A stretch of 6,096 nucleotides of DNA. Source: Chloroflexi bacterium RBG_16_57_11. GTDB taxonomy: Bacteria; Chloroflexota; Anaerolineae; Anaerolineales; UBA4823. Of this stretch, positions 5,746 through 6,096 are shown in pieces (position 1 is the first letter of the stretch; each line of letters opens with the position of its first letter). The stretch spans positions 13,086 to 19,181 of the forward strand of contig MGNS01000053.1 of the NCBI GenBank assembly GCA_001795165.1. The letters run 5' to 3'. The translations under genes were made by a program, and so were the position numbers. Under the pieces are notes generated by a model. That model did not search any database. It saw nothing but the letters and a program-made list of their open reading frames with translations, and had not been told where the DNA came from.

Positions 5746-6096
5746 ATGAATTTGCCTAACAAGCGTACTTACTTATTGGTGCTGACGATCGTTGTATTAG
5801 TCGCCGCAAGTTTTGCTTGCAACCTGCCCCGGCGCGCCCGGGTAACGCCGACGCCAATCCCTCTAAACTCATCGTCGGTGGAAGAGCTGGCGACCGAAGT
5901 CGCTGCAGCAGCCGCCGCGGCGGCGAGCGGCGACTCGATTGTGCTGGAATTTACCGAAGAACAACTGACTACAGCCGCAGCGCTTGAGCTGCAATCCCAG
6001 GGTGAAGCCAGGATCAGCGACGTGCAGGTGTTCCTGCGGGATGACATGATCCGAATTACCGGCACGGCAACCCAGAACGGTTTCGATTTGCCGCTT
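5746..6096 (+). CDS. Putative lipoprotein of unknown function, N-terminal part
   Basis: The first 117 codons of a gene that continues past the right edge. The N-terminus has a basic start (NKR, 5-7), a hydrophobic core (9-21) and a cysteine at 25 after SFA, so it looks like a lipoprotein signal peptide; the residue at -3 is Ser rather than the usual Leu, so a plain secreted or anchored protein is possible. The mature part starts CNLPRRARVTPTPIP, a Pro/Thr spacer, then a helix with eight alanines in a row (53-60). After this comes a folded stretch, IVLEFTEEQLTTAAALELQ (65-83) and VQVFLRDDMIRITGTAT (93-109). That alternation of a helix and beta hairpins recalls DUF2993/LmeA- or DUF2140/YpmS-like lipid-binding proteins, a resemblance I cannot verify. 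It acts at the outer face of the membrane if the signal is right. It is divergent from scpB with a shared promoter region. Confidence 0.85.
   Translation, partial: MNLPNKRTYLLVLTIVVLVAASFACNLPRRARVTPTPIPLNSSSVEELATEVAAAAAAAASGDSIVLEFTEEQLTTAAALELQSQGEARISDVQVFLRDDMIRITGTATQNGFDLPL

Noticed and set aside
5769..6065. A 98-codon minus-strand frame opposite the lipoprotein gene
   Set aside because: The plus-strand gene has a strong ribosome site and signal peptide; the antisense Ala/Ser run is just the complement of its alanine-rich stretch.

Overview
The window reads as chromosomal DNA of a Chloroflexota bacterium, most likely of the Anaerolineae type. This is inferred from protein resemblance, not from a database search. 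The main clues are a very large Agl23-type (TIGR03663-like) membrane protein, a family found mainly in archaea and Chloroflexi; a pseudouridine synthase with the C-terminal signature I associate with that phylum; and a small lipoprotein with a Cys-Asn-Leu-Pro start after its signal peptide. Base composition is moderately GC-rich and coding density is high. I see no tRNA, rRNA, CRISPR array, insertion sequence or phage gene.

Layout, left to right. Positions 1-267 (+) hold the 3' end of a RarD-like EamA transporter. It converges on the next gene across a 53-base gap that contains a hairpin able to serve as a two-way terminator. Positions 321-3902 (-) encode a 1193-residue protein. Its N-terminal two thirds is a polytopic GT-C/Agl23-like membrane protein, followed by a soluble domain and a six-blade NHL beta-propeller. 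Only 32 bases upstream of it lies an RsuA/RluB-type pseudouridine synthase (3935-4825, -). A 188-base gap with a consensus -10 box separates that gene from scpB (5014-5688, -). Divergent from scpB, with a shared 57-base promoter region, begins a lipoprotein gene (5746 onward, +) that runs off the right edge.

The three minus-strand genes run in the order scpB, rluB, Agl23-like. The scpB-rluB pair is a common bacterial arrangement for chromosome segregation and ribosome maturation genes. The Agl23-like gene appears to ride on the same transcript as rluB, although its likely role (cell-surface glycan or lipid-linked sugar work) is unrelated.

Most of the window is ordinary housekeeping. The points that deserve a second look are the Agl23-NHL fusion with an acidic loop inserted between its two membrane halves, a probably leaderless GTG-started rluB, a cluster of glycines in the S4 domain of that protein, and the lipoprotein of unknown function.
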